Shown: positions 1 to 13,400 of the stretch, one piece after another
Layout: each line of letters begins with the position of its first letter
How positions within the stretch are numbered: the stretch's first letter is position 1
Assembly (NCBI GenBank): GCA_032622095.1
Contig: CP136062.1
Span: 37,200,918 to 37,264,917 of the forward strand
Direction: 5' to 3'
DNA: 64,000 nucleotides
DNA from: Siphonodentalium dalli
Lineage: Eukaryota > Mollusca > Scaphopoda > Gadilida > Siphonodentaliidae
Position numbers and translations under genes: made by a program
The notes under the pieces: model-generated
Told to the model about the DNA's origin: nothing
Seen by the model: only the letters and a program-made list of their open reading frames with translations
Databases searched by the model: none

Positions 1-85
1 TTGTTGTATAGACAATCGGATAAATACAAGAAACAGTCAAAGGCTTAAATTTACTAGCTCAACATCCATACAAAACAGCAACCTT

Positions 86-454
86 TTAACCCTTCCATTT
101 TATAATTTCACCCACACAGAGCCCCAGACAAACATGAGCAGACGACACTCTTCTATATGCTTCTATATATGTGTGGAGCTCCCTGCAGAGTAATGGATGT
201 TTTTTATTTTATGTCCTAAAAATTGTAAGAAACATTTATTTAAAAAAAATGATCAAAAATTGTTAGGCCAATGCATTCTCTTATATATGCAAGGCGACCT
301 ATGGTCGACTCGCATATATAAGAGAATGCATTGGCACAGGGTAAAAAAAATCCCGACTTACGACTGGATTTGATATGGCGGGTCACATATAAGGGAATAC
401 TCAGGCACAGGTCTTTAATGCTGCACCAGGGCAGCTCCATCATGAAAGGGTTAA
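86..454. mobile_element. P3-type TTAA element with hairpin module
   Basis: Bounded by TTAACCCTTCC on the left and GAAAGGGTTAA on the right. Just inside the right end it carries GCAGCTCCATCATGAAAGGG, the P3 end. A hairpin module (about 274-345) has 28-bp arms around a short GTCGAC-containing loop. The left part is diverged. Confidence 0.65.
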
Positions 455-510
455 GGGATGTGTGATTGATGATTTATATTTGCAGAGCTATAGTTTTAGT
501 TACCACTTTA

Positions 511-891
511 TCTTCAAAGACATATTATGGATTGTTGGGGTGCGTGAAAGTGATAAGTTAGTACTCAGGCGCTATGCCAAACTGGGAAATGTAGCATTCT
601 ACTAACATCGCCGAAATGTTCAAAATGATCGACCATACCACTCTGTAGAAAACATTGTCTGAACTTCGCTCAATTGTAAATATTTACATCTCGATTCGGG
701 ACGCATCTATCAGCGATAAACTAACACAAATTATTTCCGCCATCGAAATTCATTGCATTTAATTAAAATATAAGAATGACGTTTTGTGTTGTCAATTTGG
801 ATAGATTTTTAGGGGGAAATAACTACATTGGGCGAGATTATTCTCCATTTCTATTGGGATCACCTTACCGGAGTGCTTCACATCACTTTAA
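511..891 (-). mobile_element. Family J TTAA-ended repeat, copy 1
   Basis: About 375 bp that match, in inverted orientation, the segment 34233-34607. Shared landmarks are GAGTGCTTCACATCAC next to the TTAA end, the CCATTTCTATT segment, and CATATTATGGA at the other end. No coding capacity seen. Confidence 0.7.
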
Positions 892-1195
892 ATGGCCTTA
901 TGTTCAAATTTGATTTCCAGATCACTATTCCCTTTTCCTAGCGTCGATTTATGGGTGTGGCGATGCCGAGTTTGTGTATTTTATGAATTTGATGATGCTT
1001 TATTCCTGATTTACTGGGTTGAATGGATAAAATTTTACCAAGTATATTTTTATGTTTTTTCAATCTCTTTGTTCTTAGTGGCTACTATTTGGCATAAAAT
1101 ATTTGTTTTATCTGTTTTATGCTGTGCTAATTATGTGTATATTATGAAGGTCCTTAAGTGAATAATATCACTTTAATGACATTACCTTTTTCCAG

Positions 1196-1430
1196 GCTGA
1201 TCAAGGCTGTTGAAGCCGTTCCTAAGTCAATGCTGATGACAACCAGGAAGTTTTCAAGAAAGCTAGGAAATCTGTCAGTTGATGCACAGTCAGTCCCGAC
1301 TAAAAAGTTCCCAGGAATCACCTGCATATGGCAGATGAACCAATCACCGAAGAGGCAAACAAATGATGCTGAACTTACGTGTCTTAAAATGAACCAGACC
1401 GCTTTCTTGGCAAATGTTTACGCTGAAAAG
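1196..1430 (+). CDS. Adgra: ADGRA exon a: GAIN-domain segment
   Basis: The exon opens after a pyrimidine tract ending TTTTTCCAG and closes at GTAAGT. Its first base completes a codon from an exon outside the window; it then encodes 78 residues and ends in phase 0. The peptide begins [19 protein letters not shown] and contains PGITCIWQ, which matches the position of the G-M-T-C segment of the ADGRA GAIN domain. Two N-glycosylation sequons are visible (NLS, NQT). The match to the family is modest in this exon alone. It is supported by the phase-0 join to the next exon, which continues the same domain with a hydrophobic strand and LAPPSI. Confidence 0.85.
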
Positions 1431-4400
1431 GTAAGTTGTGTACTGTTTTGGTTAACCCTTTTTGTATCAACCCATATTTCCTTGATCGTTTTTCAAATTT
1501 ATTGATTATAATAATGTGATACATTGATGGAAAGAGCTCTAAGAGCTCTAAGAGTTCTTTCCATCAATGTATCACATTATTATAATCAATAAATTTGAAA
1601 AATGATCAAGGAAATATGGGTTGATATAAAAATCGGACTTTGCACTGAAAGGGTTAATAACTGGATTCTCCCATAAAACTAAAGGTATACAGTGGAATGG
1701 CCCTGTCTCCATTTTTTGGGAACTTTCATATCATATGAGCAGATGACAGGCAGAGATACACTCTATAGATTTAATAATAGGGATGTTCAGCTATTTTGTG
1801 TACTTTAACCCTTTCAAGACGGGAGATGTGCTGGTGCAGCATTAATGATCCTGTGACAGTGCATATATATTCTAGTCTCCTATTACTAAAACAAAGAGAG
1901 AGCAGTGTTTTTTTATGTATGGTACCAGACCTGTTAAGTTTTGAAAATGTCAATCCCGGAGATTTTTGCGGGATGTATGCCCAAATATGTTCATGTTCCA
2001 AAAATCATTTTTATGATGAAGATTACATAGTTTTTATGAGTTTCTGTTTGTGTTTATTTTTTACCTAAATACAATGGTAATGAATGTCCTGTTGGTAGTT
2101 GTAATAGAGCTGCTGTGAGTGGGAGATACCACCATTTATTGAAGAGAAAGAAGCAGACACTTCGAATATAATAAACTAAGTGAAAATACTCAGAATTTCA
2201 CTGGATACAGCCAGATATGTGCGAAACCAAAAGTACGAAATCGGAATAAACTATAAAATGGACTCTTCTTACTGATTAACCCTCAAAGAAATGCACACAT
2301 TTTATTAACAAATTTTAAAATAAGTAAAAACGAACCCGAGTTACAAAGGTTGCAACCGGACATGAATGGGTGAAAACGAATAATGTCATATGTCATACCG
2401 TCTATTCATAGACGCATGCTATGGATGTGATAACTGGAGTATTTCTTATTGGATCGTGTTCATATTTTTGTATGTAGGTTTATGATGACACACCCCTCAC
2501 CTGTATAGTTATTGGTATTGATGGGTTTAGAAATAATTAACACTTCTAAAGCAATAGACAAATAGGCATGTTCTATCCGACGCGATATCTCAAGTATTTT
2601 TTGTTGGATCATGTTCATATTTTATTTGCAGTTTTATGATACACTCGCCTGTATAGTTTTTGGTATCAATCAGATGATCAGTTGAGAAAAAATAAACACT
2701 TTCCATCTATCCCGTAGACAAATGCTATCAATAATTGTTATCCAATTATTGCCAACTCATCAATGTTGAGGAAAGGCAAAATAATTACAATTCGAAATTA
2801 TAGTTTTGTATTAGGGCTCTATTAAGCTACGCAAACACATCTTATCTTTGTATTTATTGATTGGATTTGAAAATGTTAAACAATTTACAGTTTACACCTA
2901 TCCGATCGACATATATGGCACGAAACGTGAGCATCGAAAACTATATATCCATTTGCCGTACCTTGGCTTATCACTGGTACACCTTGGGACAGCTGTTACA
3001 CACCCAATCTAGCTGCCAGTTTCATGTCAGCCCTATACTTTGTTTATCAAAGTCAGCCCAATAATTTATATTAGCCTATCTGAATCATCAGGAGATTTTC
3101 AGCAAATTATATTTTATCGAAATTAGCCATTTTGAAGTTTTAAATTTGTTTTTTATTGTATTTATATAACTACTAATATTACGATGGTCGCACATGGACT
3201 ATATTCGACTGCTGTTACTTGAACCGACGCGGGAATACGGAAATCTCACCTGCAACCTTCACTTTCGATTTCGTCAGTCGTTTTCAAAAGTGTGATGTTC
3301 ATTCTCAAAATTTAACTATTGTGCTTTTGTCTACCCATATTAAAACAAAATAGCGATATTGCCAAATCTACATATATGGCACGAAACGTGAGCATCAAAA
3401 AATATATTTCCATTTGCCTTATCTTGGCTTATCACTGGTACACCTTGGTACAGCTGTTACACATCCAATCTAGCGGCCAGTTCACGTCGGCACTATACTG
3501 CCCATACCAGACCATACCATGATAAAGCACTTGTGACAAAAGAGCATGCCAGTTTTTTTCTGCTCACATTTCATGCCATATTTACCGATCGAGACACCAT
3601 CAATAACTCAAATATGTTTTCTGGTGCTGATTAAAGAATGAAATATAGAGCCACTCACATATTCGCTGTCTTTATACTTCCTTGCTAGGCATATGGCTTT
3701 TAATTGGTATCTCACAAATACCATCTCTGCCCAATCTCAATCAAATCTGCCTGTGATAGAAATGCACTAAGGTGCACAACTCTATTTATCCCACAGGGTT
3801 AGAGTGAAAGACTGGAATGCATTTTTAGCTACCTGCTTAGAAAAACCAATATTATTTACTGGAAGCCGATACAAGAAAGATTAATGATTCAGACTGCATA
3901 ATCCATAATAGAATATTCAATTGCATGAATCAGCATAACTTCAGTTACGGGTGGCCCATCACAAATATCTTTTCAGCAACATGCTCAGTGGATTAGCAGT
4001 CATCGTTAATGACTACATTACACTGCAGTCTTAGTAAACTTAGCGTACATTTGGTCCCACAGTCGCGCACGGTACGTCTAATCAAAATGGCAGTCAAGGT
4101 CATTTGCGCCAAGCTCGAAAAACAACAGAGCTACAGACATCATTATCATGGCAAGCGACTCCCAAAATAGACTAATTTATGCACGTCTATCATTTTGGTG
4201 CCAAGAAACGAAAGTAGGTTTTGAAAGTCGTAAATACTTTCGCAGAATCATGGCGATATCATAGTGTGTCCATAAGAATTAGTGTACATATATCAGCTGT
4301 ATATAGTATAATGTGATTTATAGAAATACATCCTTCATTGTTCGTAGTAGTTGCAATAGAACACACTTTAATCGATTATTCTCAAATATTTTCCGCTTTT

Positions 4401-7400
4401 CTGGTGAAAACAATTTAATACGGAAGAGATTCCTGTTTGGACTGCTCATGTGCGAAGTAATTATGTTATCGATTATCCACGCCCATATTCTAAAATTAGA
4501 TGTTCCACGTGTTTATTTGTATACAAGAGCTGGCGTTTTTTAAAGACGCCAGCCAATCAGGTGGCAGGATTTCCCATGGCTTCCCCGGTATGTGCAAACC
4601 GAAATGAGGAGTTCTTTTGTTCGACGTACCAGCGTGTCTAGCAATTGTACTTTGAAATTTATTTACGACTGATTACACTGGTGTAATCCTTTAAAGGGAA
4701 GGAAACTCTCGCATAATGAAAAGGCATGTGCATTGAGCAATCTGTCCTCTGTTCGTGTGTCAGGTTTCAGCACAAATCTCCTCACAAGATCGGATATAGG
4801 GCGTCTCAAATTAACCCACACACAAGCAATTAACTTGACTCCGCCATTTTGGAAGAAATATTATCTCCCTTTATAGTTTGTGACGTACTGTTTGATAGAC
4901 TGTGTTGCATAGGATAGTATGTTTCTTATATATGTGCACAATAAATGATTATCTGCTGTGAATATAGATTATAATTTAATTGCGAAAGATTGCTTGGTTG
5001 TCATATTTGCACATATAGAAGTCATGTGAGTTTGGTCGAGATTGTCACATTCAAATGTTATGCGACCATTAACTGGCCATAAATAATTGTTCAAAATTAT
5101 AACATAAATAATTTTGGCTTATAATACATGCATGTAGTCTTTAATAGGCTGTGATTGCTTGGATTTTGCTCAGAATAACAAACAAATACACCAAAATGAT
5201 AGCCTTTATATCTGTACTAAGGATTAGTAAAGCCACAAGTGAGGCTGCGCCGTAATTATTTTATAAATATGGACATGCCGTAATTAGCGGGAATGATGTA
5301 TTTCGTGATATGATATCGTTGTGTTTGAGCATAACTGAGAAATGAGAGGTGTTTTATCGCACCATGGTTGACATACTAAATATATTAAAAGCCTGATTTA
5401 TTGAGGGTTTCCTTCCCCTTTAAAGTATGCACATCAGATGAGTTGTTTCTATCATACTAGTATTTGCTACTTGGTCGGTAACATCAAAGAGCCTGCTGTA
5501 AATAGTTACACCTGCACATGTTTGATTGGTGACCCAGTTGGTGTGTCCTTCATAGCCGAAAGTTGTTTAAAGTGTATCAAGTGTGCTCAATAATATTTAT
5601 TAGTATGCAGTTTGCAGTTAATCATTAAATTTAAATCCAGTTTCATATCAATACTGCATAATCTGCAGAAATATTCATGTCGTGAAAACGTGGCACTAAA
5701 CAGCGTTATATTTACATGAACGTGTACACCCACAATCCAGTTTGCGAAAATTGGGCATCCCGATAACACAATTAACCCTTTACCCAACAAACCGGCCAAA
5801 ACCGGCCAAATAAAGCTTCAACAGCCTAAAATATCTTCGGACTGTCTCAATAGAACCATAAAAATATGGATATCATTGGAACCGGCTCCTTGACTACATT
5901 GTGATAGTTAGTTATGCCCTGTGCCAATGCATTCTCTTATATATGCGAGTCGACCATAGGTCGCCTCGCATATATAAGAGAATGCATTGGCCTAAAAAAA
6001 ATCTTTTTTTAACACTTTTTACCATTTTTTCTTACATTCTTTAACAATTTTATAATTTTTATTGTGTTAAGCCAATGCATTCTCTTATATATGCGAGGCG
6101 ACCTATGGTCGACTCGCATATATAAGAGAATGCATTGGCACAGGGCCGTTCTGTTGGGTAAAGGGTTAACTAATAAAAAAATAGTTTTCATTTTAGTGAT
6201 TCTCTCTTAAACATACTTTCTTCTTAACATTTGAAATGACAACACACAATCATTCACATACATTCCACTTGCGCTACAATGTCTTTCACACTTCATTAGC
6301 ACCCGATAAGCATTGTTATAACAAATATTTAGTCTGTTTATAGTTGCAATTTTGCCATTTGTATATGGCAAATTTAACAGTGGGCAGCATGTCGAACCCT
6401 AATGATGGATGATACAGAAACATTAGTTTCCATAATATAAATAAGATTGTAACACATTTATAGAGCTTCCGACCCTTCTAGCGATCTTTCTCAAGTGTTT
6501 TAGTAATAAAAGCAGATGACAGAAAGCATCATTTATAGGCTTTTATTACTAAAACGCTTAATTTGGAACACTGAAAATATTTACGTCATGGTAAGAGGAT
6601 GGCAACGGCTTAAAATTTGCAAGAGAAATTTGAACTAAAACAAATATTTCAGACGCATGTTCAAGATGTATTATGACATATGTGTTAGAATCGACCATTA
6701 CGACGCTTTCCAATATCGTGTTTACAGATTTTATCATTTGGTTACTGAATATTGGATATTTATTTGTGTCAAGTTGCCTTATTTTGAGCTAAGACATAGA
6801 CAATAGTTTATGCCTCCCAGCAAAGATTGGATTTCGTCAACGACAGTCGAAACAATGAAAATGGATTAATGGAATGATGTACATGTAGTGATCAACAAGC
6901 TCAGTGAACAATTTCTAAAATTATCGACGGAAACCCTGGTTAGAATTTGCACAGAATCGTTTAATGATATTACAATTGAATACAACTGAGAGACTATTTT
7001 AGAAACATAGAGTAATGCCGTTAATAATCGACTCCTTAACCACAGCAGAATTATGGGTAATTTTTCAGGATTTAGTCGCAAATATGGCTTGTTGCCATTC
7101 AACGGAAAGTTCTCACAGAGCTTTCTGATGAATGGCAACAAGCCATATTTTCGACTAAATCCTGAACAAATTACCCATAATTCTACTATGGTTAAGGAGT
7201 CGATTATTTAGGGCATAACTGTATCTGTAAGACATTGAAATTATCATTTTCCTTTAACCCTTTACTAACTACTCATTGATGATTAGTTACTCCTTAGACC
7301 CCTAGAAGGGTCAATAGCTCATGAAACAAATTTCACAATAAGTCTATAAAGGTGTTACAATCTTTATCAATTCTGGAGTCTTGTATGGTGCATATAATTA

Positions 7401-10400
7401 GTTTCCACGATTACTGGCTTTGGCCTATAAATGATGGATGATAAAGAAACTTTAGTATCCACGATTACTAGCTTTGGCCTATAAATGATGGATGATAAAG
7501 AAACTTTAGTATCCACGATTACTAGCTTTGGCGTATAAATGATGGATGATAAAGAAACTTTAGTATCCACGATTACTAGCTTTGGCTATAAATGATGGAT
7601 GATAAAGAAACTTTAGTATCCACGATTACTAGCTTTGGCGTATAAATGATGGATGATAAAGAAACTTTAGTATCCACGATTACTAGCTTTGGCCTATAAA
7701 TGATGGATGATAAAGAAACTTTAGTATCCACGATTACTAGCTTTGGCCTATAAATGATGGATGATAAAGAAACATTTGTATCCACAATTTCTAAATTTGG
7801 CATATAAATGATGGATGATAAAGAAACTTTAGTATCCACGATTACTAGCTTTGGCCTATAAATGATGGATGATAAAGGAACTTTAGTATCCATGATTACT
7901 AGCTTTGGCCTATAAATGATGGATGATAAAGAAAATTTAGTATCCACGTTTACTAGCTTTGGCCTATAAATGATGGATGATCTATAAATGATGGATGATA
8001 AAGAAACTTTAGTATCCATGATTACTAGTTTTGGCCTATAAATGATGGATGATAAAGAAACTTTAGTATCCACGATTACTAGCTTTGGCCTATAAATGAT
8101 GGATGATAAAGAAACTTTAGTATCCACGATTACTAGCTTTGGCCTATAAATGATGGGTGATACTGGATGATAAAGAAACATTTGTATCCACAATTTCTAA
8201 ATTTGGCCTATAAATGATGGATGATAAAGAAAATTTAGTATCCACGATTACTAGCTTTGTCCTGTAAATGTTGGATTTTAAAGAGACATTAGTTTCCATA
8301 ATTACTAGCTTTGGTCTATAAATGATGTTACCTTGATTACAAGCTTTGGCCTATAAATGATGTTACCTTGATTACTAGCTTTGGCCTATAAATGATGTTA
8401 CCTTGATTACTAGCTTTGGCCTATAAATGTTGCTTTCTGCTCCCTCCATTACCATTATTACTAGCTTTGGTCTATAACTGATGTTTCCATGGTTACAAGC
8501 TTTGGCATATAAATGATGTTTCCATGATTACTAGCTTTGGCCTATAAATGATGTTACCTTGATTACAAGCTTTGGCCTATAAATGATTTTACCTTGATTA
8601 CTAGCTTTGGCCTATAAATGTTGCTTTCTGCTCCCTCCATTACCATTATTACTAGATTTGGTCTATAACTGATGTTTCCATGGTTACAAGCTTTGGCATA
8701 TAAATGATGTTTCCATGATTACTAGCTTTGGCCTATAAATGATGCTTTCTCCTCCCTCCATTACTCTTCAATGGGGGCAGATTATATCATCTCATAAAAA
8801 GCTTTCAATAATTTTTTGAGCACTTTTAAATTGGCTGAGGCACAATGGACACTCTGTGGAGTCATTGTTCACGCGTCACTGAATCACAATTCCCGTAATC
8901 TTGTTGTTGTGGCAAACCTTTCAAAAAGGATTGTAATTTATACTCTGCATCTTATTATAGTCTTCATTCATCCAGTATTGAGTTTGATGCAGTACAGCAA
9001 TGCCCTAAATAATCGACTCCTTAACCACAGCTGAATTATGGGTAATTTTTCAGGATATAGTCGGAAATATTGCTTGTTGCCATTCATCGGAAAGAGACTC
9101 TCATTGACTCCTTAACAGGGTTCGCGCTGCCACTTGCCAAATTTGCCAATGGCAAAAATAATTCACATTTGGCAAAAAATATTTTCATTTGGCAAAAGTT
9201 TTGGCAAGTCACTTTTTAATTCCTCAAGAAAGGAATATTGGTCAATCAATACCATTCTTTTCACGAAACTGTCACAATATAAATATGTAAGTGGTGTTTT
9301 ATAAGGTCTAGGAAAAGTTAACACCTTTGTGAAGATGCAGTTAATCTGATAGCATTAGTATTGATGGTGAGGGATTACCCGCATTTAGTGTGGTGGCAGT
9401 GTTTACATAGCTAATCCTCTTGTAATGTGCCGTTCTGATGAAGCAACCCTTCTATAATTTTATTGTTCGGTGATTGGTTTATTGTTGTATATGATAAACC
9501 ACAAAAATAAGACTCAATGTTGCAGAAATTTAAATTATACTATCAGGGATAGCATTTGGCAAATTCTAAAAGAATTTGGCAAAATATATTTTCAATTGGC
9601 AAATTCTTTGGCAAAAGTAAATATTGGTCCAGCGCTGACCCTGCTCCTTAACCACAGCAGAATTATGGGTAATTTTTCAGGATTTAGTCGGAATATAGCT
9701 TGTTGCCATTCATTGGAAAGCTCTCACTGAGAGCTCTCCAATGAATGGCAACAAGCCATATTTCCGACTAAATCCTGAAAAATTACCCATAATTCTGCTG
9801 TGGTTAAGGAGTCGATTATTTATGGCATTACTTTAATTCACATTTATTTAACCCTTCCATGACGGGAGCTTCCTGTAATTTTACGAACACCCTTGTGCCA
9901 ATGCATTCTCTGATACATGCACGTCTCCCATAGGGAGCCTCGCAGTCGCATGTACATACGAGAATGCATTGGACTAACAATATTTACCTTGACCCTGTAA
10001 GCCAGTGCATTCCCTTAAACACTGCAACAGCATTGTTTACATAACAAAGGTTTTAACATGTGACATTTCGTCAATGGAGAGTAATCAGTAAAAAAATAAG
10101 AATAAAGTCTATAGATAATTCCGTGTTCTTAACAATCATGTTTTTATAAGCTTTTCTGATTTTTCTCATTTTCCCACTTTGATTGTCTTGTGTTCCTTTA
10201 AGATATTGAAACTAGGCCTTAACATTCAAACTGGTTCTGTATCCTTAACCCTTTCAGTGCCAGGTCAGATTTTTGTATCAACCCATATACCCTGTGCCAA
10301 TGCATTCTCTTATATATAAGAGAATGCCTTGGCCTAACAATTTTTCATCATTTGTTATTATTTTTTTTATTTTTTTTACAATTTTGATAATTTTTTCTTG

Positions 10401-13400
10401 TATTCTTTAACAGACTTATTTTGTAGGTTTAGTGCCAGGGAATCTTACGTTTTTCATGGGCATCAAAATTATTACTATGAATACTTGGTGATAGTTTTGA
10501 GTTATAACATCCCCTTAAGGTTTTATCCAGTTTGTTTTTAAATTCGCTATAGCATGCTTAAGCATACCCAAAAAAGGGCCGATTTTACAGACAGTAAATT
10601 AGGGTCGATAAGATCGGCCCCTGCCACTGAAAGGGTTAAAGACATTCAAATCAGGCACGCAACTTTAAGCTACAATGTTTCATCATATAAATGGAAATAG
10701 TTACTCTCATTTAATTATCTCACGAGATAAATGTATGTGTTCCGTCCTCATTAATTATCCTGGCCACTACTTCTGACTTTTGATGTAGGCTGGTGAATAA
10801 TTCCTCAGACATTATATTCATTTAACATTCACTGACAAACACACAAACATTTTTATGCAGGCTGCAAATACAAATTACATTACATCTATCTCCTATAAGG
10901 CCAAATACAAAAAATAAGTGGTTGGTGTTTCTCTAGCAATAAGCCTTGAAATAGTGTGTCTGTCATTTGCAGAATGAGGTCCCCAGAGGGTGAATTTAGT
11001 GAAGCTGGCCCGCTATGTGGGATATTGTCACTAAATTCACCCTCTGTGGACCTCATTCTGCAAATGACAGGCACCTTATTCTCATGCCTTAATTTGCTAT
11101 GATGCTGGACTCGAGAGATGTTTTACATTTTATTTTATTTAACCCTTTGAGTGCCAGGGGCCGATCTCATCGGCCCTAAACCTACAAAATAAGTCTGTTA
11201 AAGAATATAAGAATAAATTATTAAAATTGTAAAAAATTGTAAAAAATTGTAAAACAAAAAAATTGTCAGGCCAATGCATTCTCTTATATATGCGAGGCGA
11301 CCTATGGTCGACTCGCATATATAAGAGAATGCATTGGCACAGGGTATATGGGTTGATGCAAAAATTGACTTGGCACTCAAAGGGTTAAATTAAAAATTTA
11401 CCCTCTGGGAACCTCATTCTGCTTAGGCCTCATCTTCTGGGAAGTATCTATTGTCTCAAATTAACATTGTTTTTAGTTAATTTTTCTCTTTTGTTCAGTT
11501 TCTATATCCCCTAAATTGCAGAAAATAACATGCGTAATCAGGTGACTTCACATCAACTGTGGAACTTCAATCTGATCCTAGGTCTGCCATAGAATTTGAG
11601 GCCTCTGCAGAATGAGGTTTCCAGCGGGTGAATTTGGTGATGCTAGCCCACCATGCAAATGACAGGCTTACTATTTCAAGGCTTGTTTAGCGTCCCTATA
11701 TTAAACCTTTCTAAATAGTCATTGACGAGTAGTTCCCTTGTTCAGACAACATAGCATAGGTATAGGTCGTTTGTTGAACTTATTATCTGAACATTTCCCA
11801 CCAATGAATAATATTCTCTGCGTTGTATTATCATTTCGTCTTCTGTTCTTATATCCTTAGCACCCCTCCAAATGAATAATAGACCATTCCAATGTATACT
11901 TTTATAACTGAGCGGGAGAATCCTTTCAGCATAGAAAGGGTTAAACTTCCTATTCTGAAGATATTTTATGGGATAAAACATTACTTTGAAATGTTTTTGA
12001 AATTAAACTTATCAATTATACTGAAAAACTTAAAGTACAAAGTATGTCAGAATGGGATGATTTCATAGTTAAATTATTGCCCTAAATAATCGACTTCTTA
12101 ACCGCAGCAGAGTTATGGGTAATATTTCAGGATTTGGTTGGAAATATGGCTTGTGAGAGCTTTCCGATGAATAGCAACAAGCCATATTTCCGACTAAATC
12201 CTGAAAAATTACCCATAATTCTGCTGTGGTTAAGGAGTTGATTATTTAGAGCATTATTGTATGTACCTAATTTCTCAGACAACTCATGTTCTAATTTTTT
12301 GAAGTGTAAGACAAAAATAAAGATACTACAACAAAATTTCTTCAAAATATGCTTTAATTGATTAATTGAAACAAAATAATGATAACCACTGTTATTAAAA
12401 TTTCCTACAATGTGTTATTTATCAACATTTTGTTCAACAAAATATGGCTGCATTATCACTTGAGTATCACGAAATTTGGTCATGTTATCACTTGATTTTA
12501 GAATTAATACATCTTCATCCTCAATTTTGTCCAAGACTGTCCATTTGACGATGCTTTTCTGGGCCATAAATAATTGCACATCTTGAGAAATAACAAACTT
12601 CAAAAATCGATATCTGATCACTGAGCTTTGATGGGTGGGTTCCTCGACTCGAATCAAATATATTTTACCCCCGAAGCCAAAGAAATAATTTAGAGGAGCG
12701 TTAATTCGGATAATGCATCTTTAATGAAATAAATCTTTAAGAGTGATTATAAAAATATCGCCTAGAAAAGTAGTGATGTCTTTAGCTTTAATGATAAAAT
12801 TTTATTAATTCTTGCACAATTACCTTGAATGTTGTGATATGATATAAAGCAATTTTCAACAAGTATGTGATTTATGATCATCGCCTGGATGATGAGCGGT
12901 GCCGTTCATGTGAAACATTTGTTGTCCCGATGATAAAAATATTTGCCAGAATTTTATGAAACTTGATATGTGGTCTTCATAGAAGAAAGTCCCAGTCAAG
13001 ATCAAATTTGGTTCTGGTCTGACCCTTTCTGACAGAGTTATACCCCTTTTTGACTTCTTTTTTTCCCCATTAGCTTTCAAACTTGTTATGTGGAATGAGC
13101 ACATGAAATTACAGGTCAAGTTAGAATTTGGGTTGAGTCCGACCATTTCTGACAGTGTATTATATGCCTATTTTCAACTTAGATTTATCAATTATTTTGT
13201 TGTTGATTGTTTTCAGAATCCAACTTTTTCATTTCTAAAAAGTAAGAAGAGAGTCTTTAATTTTCATTGTTTTTATGTGTAACCAATAGAGGTACAGTAA
13301 TGCTCTAAATAATCGACTCCTTAACCACAGCAGAATTATGGGTAATTTTTCAGGATTTAGTCAGAAATATGGCTTGTTGCCATTCATCGGAAAGCTCTCA

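Noticed and set aside
892-1161. 89-codon frame before the first exon as an upstream receptor exon
   Set aside because: It begins at the edge of a J element and is hydrophobic without GAIN-like features. The splice acceptor that fits is at 1195.
7576-8193. 205-codon minus frame
   Set aside because: By-product of the 54-bp tandem unit.
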